DNA from: Bacillus sp. X1(2014)
GTDB taxonomy: Bacteria > Bacillota > Bacilli > Bacillales_B > DSM-18226
DNA length: 64,000 nt
Direction: 5' to 3'
NCBI RefSeq assembly: GCF_007678255.1
Contig: NZ_VEED01000019.1
Coordinates: 38,906-102,905 of the forward strand
Numbering within the stretch: the first letter of the stretch is position 1; every line of letters begins with the position of its first letter. Made by a program: the position numbers and the translations under genes. Shown one piece after another: positions 16,170-24,551 of the stretch. The notes beneath the pieces were generated by a model that searched no databases, had not been told where the DNA came from, and worked only from the letters and a program-made list of their open reading frames with translations.

Positions 16170-16565
16170 ATGGATAAAAAACAACGAATCTCATGGGGCG
16201 TTAGTTTTGGAAGTTTAGCTCTAGCAGCCGGATTGGTCTCATATTTTGGAATACCTAATAACAATCAAATAGCGCTTAATCAAGGGCAAACAGCAAATAA
16301 TAATTCCATTCAGCCGCCGCAGCAATCGCAGGATGGCTTTTCTCCACAAGAACGCTATGGGCACGGGCATGGTTTTGATCAATCCACGAGTGGAGGCTCA
16401 TCGCAAACTGATGGATCGACCAATAATTTTAATAACAATGATCAGTCTTCAACAACTACTGATCCACTCTATGGAATTAGCAATCAACAAGGGCAATTCT
16501 CAAATGATGGCGGTCCTGGAATGGGACAACACGGCGGCTTTGATACAACTACTGGTGGTACCTGA
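16170..16565 (+). CDS. Membrane-anchored low-complexity protein, function unknown
   Basis: A 131-residue protein with one hydrophobic segment near the N terminus (WGVSFGSLALAAGLVSYFG, residues 9-27). The rest is a tail rich in N, Q, S, G and T with several H-G pairs and no cysteine. Charged residues before the segment suggest an uncleaved anchor with the tail outside. AAAGGAG precedes the ATG by 9 bases, and a terminator follows. It sits between cse60 and the Ena-type genes, so a role on the spore or forespore surface is possible, but this rests on position only. Confidence 0.65.
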   Translation: MDKKQRISWGVSFGSLALAAGLVSYFGIPNNNQIALNQGQTANNNSIQPPQQSQDGFSPQERYGHGHGFDQSTSGGSSQTDGSTNNFNNNDQSSTTTDPLYGISNQQGQFSNDGGPGMGQHGGFDTTTGGT

Positions 16566-16599
16566 TGTATACCTTTAAATAACCATATACCATCTAAAG

Positions 16600-16637
16600 T
16601 CGATTCCTTAACTTACAGGGAATCGGTTTTTTTTATG
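16600..16637 (+). terminator. Terminator after the low-complexity protein gene
   Basis: CGATTCC and GGAATCG arms are followed by eight T residues. Confidence 0.85.
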
Positions 16638-16699
16638 AGATGAGACTTTCTTTAGGTTGTAATACAGCATTCCCCTGAGGCTACCGCTTCTGGGGTGAC

Positions 16700-16819
16700 T
16701 CTATTTTCCCGTTGAATAAATGACAAAAATCCGCATTTGTAATATAGCACCTTCCGGACAAGCAGCATTTAATATACAGAAGTTAAAAATAATTTAAAAG
16801 AACGAAAGGAAGGATTTAT
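16700..16819 (+). promoter_or_regulatory. Upstream region of Ena-type gene 1, shared with gene 2
   Basis: A block including ACAAAAATCCG, then TAGCAC and GGACAAGC, occurs here and again at about 17210-17275 before the second copy with only scattered changes. The regulatory region was therefore duplicated with the gene. A sporulation sigma-factor promoter is likely but I cannot assign it by eye. Confidence 0.5.
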
Positions 16820-17143
16820 ATGTGTGGATCTCATAATAAAACATCATTTTGCTGCCCGGAGGCAGAGATTTTTACAGAAGAAATTTGTGGCAACCTTGAG
16901 GGACCGATTGACCAGGCTGTGTGGACAGCACCTACACCAAGCGACTATTTCCAAGGTACTTTCACAGTGACTAACACTGGAAATTCACCATTTATTTTTT
17001 CGGTAAATGGCGTTGTCTTAACTGTACCACCAGGGAGCACTGTATCATTATCGGCGAATAATCCAGTTAGCTTGATAGTTACTTTAGGGCCAGAAGATAG
17101 AGGCAGATTTTGCATCACTTTGTACAAGCGTGTTTTCGCTTAA
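16820..17143 (+). CDS. Endospore appendage (Ena)-type subunit, DUF3992, copy 1
   Basis: A 107-residue protein of the DUF3992 type, the family of S-ENA pilus subunits described on B. cereus-group endospores. Those are jelly-roll subunits cross-linked by disulfides through an N-terminal connector. Here the connector has the Phe-Cys-Cys motif (F10-C11-C12), then C23 in EEICGN. A late cysteine follows (C98 in GRFCITLY). This is nearly the Cys10-Cys11-Cys24-Cys109 pattern of Ena1B, as I recall it. The centre (FQGTFTVTNTGNSPF, VPPGSTVSL) is beta-rich. No signal peptide, as expected for assembly by the mother cell. Strong AAGGAAGGA site. Confidence 0.82.
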   Translation: MCGSHNKTSFCCPEAEIFTEEICGNLEGPIDQAVWTAPTPSDYFQGTFTVTNTGNSPFIFSVNGVVLTVPPGSTVSLSANNPVSLIVTLGPEDRGRFCITLYKRVFA

Positions 17144-17182
17144 TCCATCATACTATCTGAACATACGATAATAATTGAAGTA

Positions 17183-17206
17183 TCCCTAGTAGTACACTAC
17201 TAGGGC
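17183..17206 (+). terminator. Hairpin between the two Ena-type copies
   Basis: CCCTAGTAG and CTACTAGGG arms (9 bp, exact) with a 4-base loop are followed by a T-rich stretch. It may end transcription of copy 1 or attenuate readthrough into copy 2. Confidence 0.65.
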
Positions 17207-17324
17207 TATTCTATTTTCCATATGAATATATTACAAAAATCCGTATTTGGTGTGTAGCACACAGGACAAGCTTCCTTTATTAGTAGAGTTAAGTCAATTA
17301 TTTAAAAAGGAAGGAGTGATTTAC

Positions 17325-17651
17325 ATGTGTGGAACACATAAAAATAAAACATCATTCTGCTGTCCAGAAGCACAGATATTTACTGAAGAAATTTGTGGTA
17401 TCATTGAATGAGCGCTTAGCCAGGCATTGTGGACAGCACCTACACCAAGCGACTATTTTCAAGGTACTTTCACAGTGACTAACACTGGAAATTCACCATT
17501 TGATTTTTCGGTTAATGCCACTGTCCAAACCGTGCCAGCAGGAAACACTGTTTCATTGTCGTTTAATAACCCAGCTGTCTTTGGAGTTGTTTCAGGTGCA
17601 GAAGATAGAGGTAGATTTTGCATCACCTTGTACAAGCGTGTTTTCGCTTAA
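17325..17651 (+). pseudogene. Ena-type subunit copy 2, interrupted by in-frame TGA
   Basis: A tandem duplicate of copy 1. ATG at 17325 follows AAGGAAGGAG and the frame encodes the full connector (TSFCCPEAQIFTEEICG). It then meets TGA at 17409-17411, where copy 1 has GGA. The same frame continues without another stop to 17651 and encodes the complete beta domain and the C-terminal GRFCITLYKRVFA. No frameshift separates the two halves. The 3' half could only start at TTG 17427, which lacks a ribosome binding site. Most likely it is a single-base nonsense pseudogene, but stop-codon readthrough or a sequencing error would give the same picture. A terminator follows. Confidence 0.8.
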
Positions 17652-17666
17652 TCCGTTAATAAAAGA

Positions 17667-17722
17667 AGGGAGGACAGACTCTACCGGCTTTTCCAGTGGT
17701 CTTCCTCCCCTTTATTTTTGTT
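17667..17722 (+). terminator. Terminator after Ena-type copy 2
   Basis: GGGAGGA-AGAC pairs with GTCTTCCTCCC (one bulged base) and is followed by a T-rich run. Confidence 0.75.
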
Positions 17723-17740
17723 TGGAACCCGAGGAATCAG

Positions 17741-18055
17741 TTATTCTGTGTATTCCGTCTCTCCAGTCCATGCCAGCATTCCGCCAACCATATTACGGAC
17801 CTTATATCCCTGATCCTGCAAATAATGGCAGACATTTCCGCTTCGTGCACTGGAGCGGCAGATAAAGATATACTCTTTTTCCTTGTCAAAATAGTCGAGT
17901 TGATCAGGAATGTCACCCATACGGATATGCTTTGCCCCTGGGACCATCCCAAATACAACCTCATGATCTTCCCTTACATCAACCAGCTCAAGTTTTTCCC
18001 CTGCCTCAAGCTTTTTTTGTAATTCTTCTGGTGTAATCGTTTGAATTTCTTCCAT
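17741..18055 (-). CDS. ytwF: Rhodanese-like domain protein YtwF
   Basis: A 104-residue single rhodanese domain, a sulfurtransferase fold. The active-site loop FICRSSARS carries the persulfide cysteine, and the LVDVRE segment is the usual start of the domain. It likely carries sulfur in the cytoplasm, though partners are unknown. The ATG at 18055 has AAAGGGG nine bases upstream; an earlier ATG at 18064 is too close to that site. It lies 50 bp downstream of leuS on the same strand, as in B. subtilis. Confidence 0.88.
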   Translation of the reverse strand: MEEIQTITPEELQKKLEAGEKLELVDVREDHEVVFGMVPGAKHIRMGDIPDQLDYFDKEKEYIFICRSSARSGNVCHYLQDQGYKVRNMVGGMLAWTGETEYTE

Positions 18056-18108
18056 CAAATCCATCCCCTTTAGGAAAAACAGCCCCAGAAAAGGGGCAGC
18101 TCTTTTAA

Positions 18109-20526
18109 TTAATTTGCGACGATATTTACAAGTTTCCCAGGAACGGTAATAACTTTGCGAATTGTTTTTCCTTCAATTTGTTCCTTAATTTGGGCATCTT
18201 CCATTGCGATTCCTTCAAGTGACTCTTTACTTGCATCTGTAGGTACCATTAGTTTTGCTTTTACTTTCCCATTAACCTGGACGACAATTTCAACTTCATC
18301 ATCCACTAGTTTTGCCTCATCATAGGCAGGCCATGCTTCGTAAGAAATGGTTTCACTGTGACCTAACTTTTCCCAAAGCTCCTCAGCGATATGCGGGCAA
18401 ACAGGAGCAATCAATTTAACGAATCCTTCGATATACTCTTTTGGTAAAACCGTAGCTTTATAGGCTTCATTAATAAATACCATCATTTGTGAAATCGCTG
18501 TGTTAAATCTTAAGCCCTCATAATCCTCTGTCACTTTCTTCACCGTTTGATGATACACTTTTTCTAAATTAGAGGCTTCTTCATTTGCTTGTATCTTTGG
18601 ATTTAATTCCCCGTTTTCTTCAACCAATAAACGCCAAATCCGATCTAAGAAGCGGCGGGAACCATCCAGCCCATTTGTCGACCAAGCAATGGATGCATCA
18701 AGCGGTCCCATGAACATTTCATAAAGGCGAAGAGTATCAGCACCATGGCTGCCAACGATATCGTCAGGGTTTACTACATTCCCTTTTGACTTACTCATTT
18801 TTTCATTTCCTTCACCTAGGATCATTCCTTGGTTAAATAACTTTTGGAATGGTTCTTTAGTTGGAACCACGCCGATATCATACAAGAATTTATGCCAGAA
18901 ACGCGCATAAAGTAAATGTAAGACGGCATGTTCGGCACCGCCAATGTAGATATCAACAGGAAGCCAATGATTTAATTTTTCCTGAGAAGCAAGTGCCTGA
19001 TCATTTTTCGGATCAATATAACGTAAGTAATACCAGCAGCTGCCTGCCCATTGCGGCATTGTATTGGTTTCTCGGCGACCCTTTTTACCTGTTTCTGGGT
19101 CCACCACATTGACGAAATCAGAAATAATTGCTAGTGGTGATTCCCCTGTTCCAGATGGCCGGATTTCTTTCGTTTTTGGTAACATCAATGGAAGCTGGTC
19201 TTCAGGAACAGCAGTCATTGTGCCATCTTCCCAATGGATAATTGGAATCGGTTCGCCCCAATAACGCTGGCGGCTGAATAGCCAGTCACGTAGACGGAAG
19301 GTGACCTTCTTCGTTCCTATTCCTTTTTCTTCTAACCAAGCAATCATTTTTTGGATGCCTTCAGCTTTATCCAAGCCATTTAGGAATTCAGAGTTAATAT
19401 GTTCTCCATCGCCTGTATAGGCTTCTTTTTCGATATCTCCACCTGCGACAACGGCTTTAATTGGCAGGTTAAATTCTTTTGCAAATTCATAGTCACGCTC
19501 GTCGTGAGCAGGTACCGCCATAATTGCCCCTGTACCGTAACTAACTAATACATAATCAGCAATCCAAATTGGCATTTTTTCGCCATTTGCAGGATTGATC
19601 GCATATGCACCAGTAAATACGCCTGTTTTCTCTTTTGCAAGATCGGTACGCTCTAAATCACTCTTCGTCTTTACTTTATCCAAATAAGCATCAACCGCAG
19701 CGCGTTGTTCAGTAGTTGTAATTTTATCAACAAATGCATGTTCAGGAGCAAGCACCGCATACGTAGCACCGAATAAGGTATCAGGGCGAGTAGTGAATAC
19801 TGTGAATGTCTCTTCGTGGCCTTCGATCGAGAAAGTTACTTCCGCACCTTCCGAACGGCCGATCCAGTTGCGCTGCATTTCCTTTAAACTTTCCGGCCAA
19901 TCTAGTTCTTCTAAGTCTTCAAGTAAACGGTCACCGTAAGCAGTGATTTTTAACATCCATTGCTTCATCGGACGGCGTTCAACAGGATGCCCGCCACGTT
20001 CACTCTTGCCATCAATGACTTCTTCGTTTGCGAGAACTGTTCCAAGAGCCGGACACCAGTTTACCGCCACTTCATCAATATAGGCTAGACCTTTTTCAAA
20101 TAGCTTTAAGAAAATCCATTGAGTCCATTTGTAGTATTCAGGGTCAGTAGTGTTAACCTCCCGATCCCAATCATAAGAGAATCCTAATGATTTAATTTGG
20201 CGGCGGAAAGTGTTGATATTCTGTTCAGTAAATTCCGCTGGGTCGTTCCCCGTATCTAATGCATACTGCTCTGCCGGTAAACCGAACGCGTCCCAGCCCA
20301 TTGGGTGAAGCACATTGTATCCCTGCATCCGCTTTAAGCGGGAAAGAATGTCAGTTGCAGTATACCCTTCAGGGTGTCCAACGTGTAGTCCTGCACCTGA
20401 TGGATATGGAAACATATCTAAAGCGTAGAATTTTCTTTTGTCATATTCCTCGCTTGTTTTGAATGTTTTTTCTTCTTCCCATTTCTTTTGCCACTTCTGT
20501 TCGATTTGATTGTGATCGAAACTCAT
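18109..20526 (-). CDS. leuS: Leucyl-tRNA synthetase
   Basis: An 805-residue class I aminoacyl-tRNA synthetase that charges tRNA-Leu. The HIGH signature appears as HVGHPEGY near the N terminus and the KMSKS loop as [10 protein letters not shown]. Between them lie the zinc-type insertion and the CP1 editing domain with its threonine-rich [11 protein letters not shown] motif. Length is the bacterial norm. ATG at 20526 follows AGGAGGAAGAG. A complete T-box leader upstream controls it by uncharged tRNA-Leu. Confidence 0.98.
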   Translation of the reverse strand: MSFDHNQIEQKWQKKWEEEKTFKTSEEYDKRKFYALDMFPYPSGAGLHVGHPEGYTATDILSRLKRMQGYNVLHPMGWDAFGLPAEQYALDTGNDPAEFTEQNINTFRRQIKSLGFSYDWDREVNTTDPEYYKWTQWIFLKLFEKGLAYIDEVAVNWCPALGTVLANEEVIDGKSERGGHPVERRPMKQWMLKITAYGDRLLEDLEELDWPESLKEMQRNWIGRSEGAEVTFSIEGHEETFTVFTTRPDTLFGATYAVLAPEHAFVDKITTTEQRAAVDAYLDKVKTKSDLERTDLAKEKTGVFTGAYAINPANGEKMPIWIADYVLVSYGTGAIMAVPAHDERDYEFAKEFNLPIKAVVAGGDIEKEAYTGDGEHINSEFLNGLDKAEGIQKMIAWLEEKGIGTKKVTFRLRDWLFSRQRYWGEPIPIIHWEDGTMTAVPEDQLPLMLPKTKEIRPSGTGESPLAIISDFVNVVDPETGKKGRRETNTMPQWAGSCWYYLRYIDPKNDQALASQEKLNHWLPVDIYIGGAEHAVLHLLYARFWHKFLYDIGVVPTKEPFQKLFNQGMILGEGNEKMSKSKGNVVNPDDIVGSHGADTLRLYEMFMGPLDASIAWSTNGLDGSRRFLDRIWRLLVEENGELNPKIQANEEASNLEKVYHQTVKKVTEDYEGLRFNTAISQMMVFINEAYKATVLPKEYIEGFVKLIAPVCPHIAEELWEKLGHSETISYEAWPAYDEAKLVDDEVEIVVQVNGKVKAKLMVPTDASKESLEGIAMEDAQIKEQIEGKTIRKVITVPGKLVNIVAN

Positions 20527-20545
20527 ACTGCTCTTCCTCCTAAAA

Positions 20546-20800
20546 AAAAATAAAAAAACCCCTCATCCCAAAAAAGGGACGAGAGGATTGTATGTATCTT
20601 CCCGCGGTACCACCCACATTAGTGTCGTAAACACTCGCTTCATTCATCCTTAACGCGGAAAACGGCAAGCCTTACTAATCCTTCACGCTTGCAACTCAAA
20701 GGCGAGTTCATGATGTACCCGGTTGACTTTCACCAGCCGTCAACTCTCTTTCACACGGGTATTAACCATTACTACTCCTCATCACAGTCTTTTCCATATA
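20546..20800 (-). promoter_or_regulatory. T-box leader (tRNA-Leu) of leuS
   Basis: The T-box core GGGTGGTACCGCGG is at about 20601-20617 (minus strand). Its terminator is the hairpin CCTCTCGTCCC/GGGATGAGG with a T-run at 20555-20590. A stem I with a GGTG-type distal element precedes it. The likely specifier is CUC (Leu) at 20704-20706, as in other Bacillus leuS leaders. Uncharged tRNA-Leu should stabilise the antiterminator. Confidence 0.93.
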
Positions 20801-20813
20801 AACTATTACGGTT

Positions 20814-20842
20814 ATTGTAATAAATTTTTAATGAATATGCAA
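20814..20842 (-). promoter_or_regulatory. Sigma-A promoter of the leuS leader
   Basis: -35 TTGCAT (20837-20842) and -10 TACAAT (20814-20819) with an exact 17-bp spacer, just upstream of the T-box leader. Confidence 0.8.
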
Positions 20843-20925
20843 GTAAGGTTAAATAATTAGGGCTTTTCCCCAAGCAAAGAGATGTTAACTTACATTCTAT
20901 ATTATTAAAAAGGAATGATTTTCTT

Positions 20926-21378
20926 ATGGGACCCAAGTTTTATAGTTGGAGTAAACCATTCAAGTCTTTTTCTAATTCTGATACCAATACCAATTCTGCC
21001 CCTGAATCTGCCCCTGATTCTGGCTCCTGTTTATCCCCAGACCAGGAAATAAGCGAGATGGTATGTAATAATATATGTGGGAATTTGTTATTGAGCGACC
21101 AGGTTTCAAAATTGGAGATTTGGAGGAAGGGCATTGAGCCCAATGCTACTGTAACTATTGCCGTATTCAATAGCGCTAGGAACTCTGCAGCCATTCAGGT
21201 TATTGTGACTAGAACTATAGGAAATCCTTTTAAATTCACCGTTCCTCCTGGCAATACAATCTCAACAACAATTGATGATACTGAATCAATAAGAGTAGCT
21301 CGGATAGGATCAGGGTTAACGGAGGGGAAATTTTGTTTGGATGTATGTTACCCTGTTTTTAGCGTTGACAATAATTAA
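20926..21378 (+). CDS. Divergent Ena-type (DUF3992-like) protein
   Basis: A 150-residue protein with a longer, S/N/P-rich N terminus. It then shows an ENA-like core: C35, C47 and C51 in the connector (NNICGN as in copy 1 NLEG neighbourhood), FTVPPGNTISTTI matching VPPGSTVSL of copy 1, and GKFCLDVCYPVF matching GRFCITLYKRVF at the C terminus. It lacks the adjacent Cys-Cys pair of copies 1 and 2 and has a second late cysteine. It may be a minor, capping or anchoring subunit like Ena1C-type proteins, but that is inferred. It is divergent from leuS and monocistronic. Confidence 0.68.
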   Translation: MGPKFYSWSKPFKSFSNSDTNTNSAPESAPDSGSCLSPDQEISEMVCNNICGNLLLSDQVSKLEIWRKGIEPNATVTIAVFNSARNSAAIQVIVTRTIGNPFKFTVPPGNTISTTIDDTESIRVARIGSGLTEGKFCLDVCYPVFSVDNN

Positions 21379-21452
21379 AATAAAAAAATATAAAATGTGG
21401 TAAAAATAGTATCTTAACTTTGTAACCTCTGCTTTTTCGTTTAACAAAAGCA

Positions 21453-21496
21453 AGTAAAAAGCAAAATCCCTATATTTTGGAACTTTGCTTTTTACT
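21453..21496. terminator. Inverted repeat between the Ena-like and MFS genes
   Basis: AGTAAAAAGCAAA and TTTGCTTTTTACT are perfect 13-bp arms around an 18-base loop between convergent genes. It is probably a bidirectional terminator, although GC content is low. Confidence 0.6.
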
Positions 21497-21548
21497 ACAT
21501 ACTCCACTTTAACTCATCGTCACTATGTCCACCTCACGTGGACAATCG

Positions 21549-22739
21549 TTAGATTTGTCCATGGATGGTGCCTGACACCATTTTTGTTTTTAGGCTTCGA
21601 TCGTAAAGTAATGTAGTTATGATTGCGATTAGGAATAGCCCAATCAATACTATGAATAATGCGGACATGTTATAGATGTCGACAATTATTCCACCCAATA
21701 AGGGTCCAATCATTCTGCCGCCTGTGGCGGTACTGTTGACGATTCCTTGGTAGAAGCCTTCACGGCCCTTTGGTGCTAAGTTAAAGGCGACAGTTGGAAC
21801 GGCTGGCCAGATAAACATTTCTCCGATGGTTAAGATAATCATTCCGACAAGAAAACCTGAAAACACAGTTGATTTTCCTGCAACTATAAATGAAACAATA
21901 AAAATACTAATTCCAATTATCATTTGCATTTTAAGTGACGCAGAAAGGCGCTTCAAGACACTATTTAGGAGTGGCTGGGCAACGACAATTAAAGCTCCGT
22001 TAATCGACCATAATAAGCTATACTGCTTTAATGAAATACCGATCTCTTGTGTATAGGAGGAAATCGTGGTTGTCCATTGAACGTAGGCAACCCAGCACAG
22101 CAAATAACCTGAGCACAGTATTAATAAGGCATACAGGTTTTTTCTATTCTTAACGATTGGAACATTTATTTCGGCTGCCTGTTTTCCAGACTCCACTGAA
22201 ATTCCTTTATAGCCAAATAGCGCAATAAGCAAAAAGAGGACGTACATAATGGTATTGGCAAGGAAGATGAGTTGAAAGGAATACGCGGCAACAATCCCGC
22301 CAAGGGAAGCACCCAAGGCCACCCCAAGGTTTTGGGCAACATAAATGGCGTTAAAGGCTTTGCGCCCACCTTCTTTCCAAACTGACCCTGCCATTGCAAA
22401 CATCGATGGAAAAATAATACCGGTACCGAATCCAATGATGATTTGGAAGACAATATATTCGGGCCACCCATGCCAAAACGTTAAGCCGATGAGTGCTGTA
22501 AGGGTAATACTAATTCCTAAAATGATAGATTTGTAGCCGCCTATTCTATCAAATAGATTGCCGCCATATAGGTTTCCAATTACACTTGCCCCTGAGTTTA
22601 ACATTAGGACAATTCCAGCGATTGATAAGGACTTCCCTAGATAATCATGTATATAAATTGTATTTAAAGGCCACAGAAATGATGAGCCTGTGACATTAAC
22701 GACCATTCCTATTATTAAGAGCCATAAGGCACGTGGCAT
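21549..22739 (-). CDS. Major facilitator superfamily transporter (YttB-like)
   Basis: A 396-residue transporter with 12 predicted membrane segments. The loop 2-3 motif appears as GNLYGGNLFDRIGGYKSII, characteristic of drug:H+ antiporter-type MFS proteins. Position next to leuS matches B. subtilis yttB. Substrate is unknown. The last residues (MVSGTIHGQI) are encoded by a GGTGCCTGACACC palindrome that looks like a dispersed repeat, so the native C terminus may have been shorter. Confidence 0.85.
   Translation of the reverse strand: MPRALWLLIIGMVVNVTGSSFLWPLNTIYIHDYLGKSLSIAGIVLMLNSGASVIGNLYGGNLFDRIGGYKSIILGISITLTALIGLTFWHGWPEYIVFQIIIGFGTGIIFPSMFAMAGSVWKEGGRKAFNAIYVAQNLGVALGASLGGIVAAYSFQLIFLANTIMYVLFLLIALFGYKGISVESGKQAAEINVPIVKNRKNLYALLILCSGYLLCWVAYVQWTTTISSYTQEIGISLKQYSLLWSINGALIVVAQPLLNSVLKRLSASLKMQMIIGISIFIVSFIVAGKSTVFSGFLVGMIILTIGEMFIWPAVPTVAFNLAPKGREGFYQGIVNSTATGGRMIGPLLGGIIVDIYNMSALFIVLIGLFLIAIITTLLYDRSLKTKMVSGTIHGQI
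21565..21581. repeat. Short palindrome TGGTGCCTGACACCA
   Basis: A near-perfect palindrome overlapping the 3' end of the MFS gene. From memory, GGTGTCAGGCACC-type palindromes recur in many Bacillaceae genomes; only one copy is visible in this window. Confidence 0.5.
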
Positions 22740-23042
22740 GTATAAAACGCCCCTTTACATATTACAATTTCAATTACCAAGGATATATTCTATTATTTTT
22801 TCTAGCTGGGCGCAATGCTTTTTGTTTTCCAGTGAGGGGAGGTGTGAAGATTTGCTGTTCCCACTGACTTGATGCTGGATTTCGTCAAACTGGATTGGAT
22901 TCCGCTGAATTGGTCCAGCCGACATTCTTATTTATTCCGCCAAACTTCGATGGATTTCGCCAAGTTTCCCGTTTATCCCGCCAAATCTAATGAAGATTCC
23001 GCCAAACTCAATTTCTCCTCAAAAAAAAACCATAAGAAAAAA
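22740..23042. repeat. Intergenic region with degenerate TTCCGCCAAA repeats
   Basis: From about 22878 to 23015, six or seven units spaced 18-28 bp apart share a core such as GATTCCGCCAAACT or GATTTCGCCAAGTT. The 74-codon frame over them is an artefact of the repeat. The segment 22740-22870 contains the MFS gene upstream region and no other feature. Confidence 0.65.
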
Positions 23043-23080
23043 GAAAAACACTGTCCACATAAAAGCAACAGTGTTTTCCT
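23041..23080 (-). terminator. Terminator of nrfHA
   Basis: On the minus strand AAAACACTGT pairs with ACAGTGTTTT, followed by a T-rich run. It lies 20 bp past the nrfA stop. Confidence 0.85.
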
Positions 23081-23097
23081 GACACAAATATAAAAGG

Positions 23098-24549
23098 TTA
23101 TTTCTTAGGCACTGCTGGTACTACCGGTGCTTGCGCAGGGAAGTAGCTATTCACAGCTGCATCTTTTTTCTTCTCATTATCCTTTTCATCGAGAACGGCC
23201 TTTTTCACTTTTTCAATTTCTTTGTCCAGCTTTTCCATGTCAATGCCTTTTTTAACAAGCTCTTCTGTGGCAAGGCGGACCGCTTTGTTGGATTGGACAA
23301 CTGATTCTCTCAGTGAATCCATAGAACCCTGTGGATTATGGAATCCGGCAGAGTTTTCAGCTGCGATAATATCCCAAAACCATTGTCCTTTTCTAACATA
23401 TTCTTGCGCTTGCTTGACTTTTTCTTGATTCACACCCGAAGTAATCATTTTATTTACATAATAGTGTGATGTTGTAGATATGTCTTGTGCTTCGTGTAAT
23501 GCACTGACATTCGCTTCTTGAATTTCAAGGACACGGTCCTTCAATTTATCTAAATCACGGTCGCCGTGACATTGACCGCATGAAGTTTGCATTGTTTTAA
23601 GTGGAGAAGTCCACCAGTGGGAGGTGATTTTTCTTTTTCCATCAACACGCTCATATGGCATATGGCAGTCTGCACAAGAAACATTCGCTTTGCCGTGTGT
23701 ACCTGATGAATGTGTTTCATATTCGGGGTGCTGCGACTTTAACATCGGAGTCCCAGAAATATTACTAATCCAGTCTTTTTCAAAACCCTTTTCTTTAGCA
23801 ATGGTGCTGTAATACTCATACATTTCTTCGGGTTTAAACCCTTTTGCCCATGGGAATGTTACTTCACTATTATCGGCTGCAAAATAATACTCCACGTGAC
23901 ACTGACCGCAAACATAGCTGCGCATATCGTTCTTGGTTGGATTGGATGTATCTACGCCTTTCGCTTCTAATGCCTTATAAAAGCTTGGACGAGTCACACG
24001 CAAATCCATTGTTTTTGGATCATGACAATCAGAACAGCCGATTGGGGAATGACCCATCGCTTCACCCTTTGGCCAAATATCTTTATTAAAATTAGCCCCC
24101 CAATAGCTGTCACCCATTTCTTTGATCATTTTTGGAACAGCTGTTGATTTACAGGTATAACAAGAACCAACCGATTTATCTGTAATCCGTTTAACGCTGC
24201 GAATATCTTCTAAAGCGTATGTATGTCCACGCTCTTCATTATACTCGGTCGCAAATCCATATCCGTTGAAGAGGATGGGTAGCAATGGCTCTTTATCTTC
24301 CTCATACTTACTACGCTTTTCAGAACCGCCATAAGTAGTATCTTCCATTTTCTCATTCTTTTTGTAACTATTATATTGAAGTGGAAATAAGTCCTTAAAC
24401 GCTTCATTACTAATTTCATCGGCTGAGAGGCCTGTAGTCTGCTTTCCTGCAGCGGACGCTGTTTTCTCACTAGATTCGTTGCTGCACCCAGTAATAATCA
24501 AAACAATTGCTAGCAGGAGAAGATATGCCCCATATCGAAACCTTCCCAT
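23098..24549 (-). CDS. nrfA: Ammonia-forming cytochrome c nitrite reductase (catalytic subunit)
   Basis: A 483-residue pentaheme enzyme that reduces nitrite to ammonium with six electrons outside the cytoplasmic membrane. The active-site heme has the diagnostic CxxCK motif (CYTCK, residues 130-134). Four CxxCH motifs follow at about 172, 214, 292 and 324. The N terminus is a lipoprotein signal with lipobox ITGC (C22), so the enzyme is lipid-anchored as usual in Gram-positives. It lies 2 bp after nrfH on the same transcript. An Fnr-type site upstream of nrfH fits anaerobic induction. No cytochrome c maturation genes are in the window. Confidence 0.96.
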   Translation of the reverse strand: MGRFRYGAYLLLLAIVLIITGCSNESSEKTASAAGKQTTGLSADEISNEAFKDLFPLQYNSYKKNEKMEDTTYGGSEKRSKYEEDKEPLLPILFNGYGFATEYNEERGHTYALEDIRSVKRITDKSVGSCYTCKSTAVPKMIKEMGDSYWGANFNKDIWPKGEAMGHSPIGCSDCHDPKTMDLRVTRPSFYKALEAKGVDTSNPTKNDMRSYVCGQCHVEYYFAADNSEVTFPWAKGFKPEEMYEYYSTIAKEKGFEKDWISNISGTPMLKSQHPEYETHSSGTHGKANVSCADCHMPYERVDGKRKITSHWWTSPLKTMQTSCGQCHGDRDLDKLKDRVLEIQEANVSALHEAQDISTTSHYYVNKMITSGVNQEKVKQAQEYVRKGQWFWDIIAAENSAGFHNPQGSMDSLRESVVQSNKAVRLATEELVKKGIDMEKLDKEIEKVKKAVLDEKDNEKKKDAAVNSYFPAQAPVVPAVPKK

Positions 24550-24551
24550 TT

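Noticed and set aside
22869..23093. 74-codon frame on the plus strand
   Set aside because: It lies entirely over the degenerate TTCCGCC repeats, has no ribosome binding site and shows no protein-like composition.
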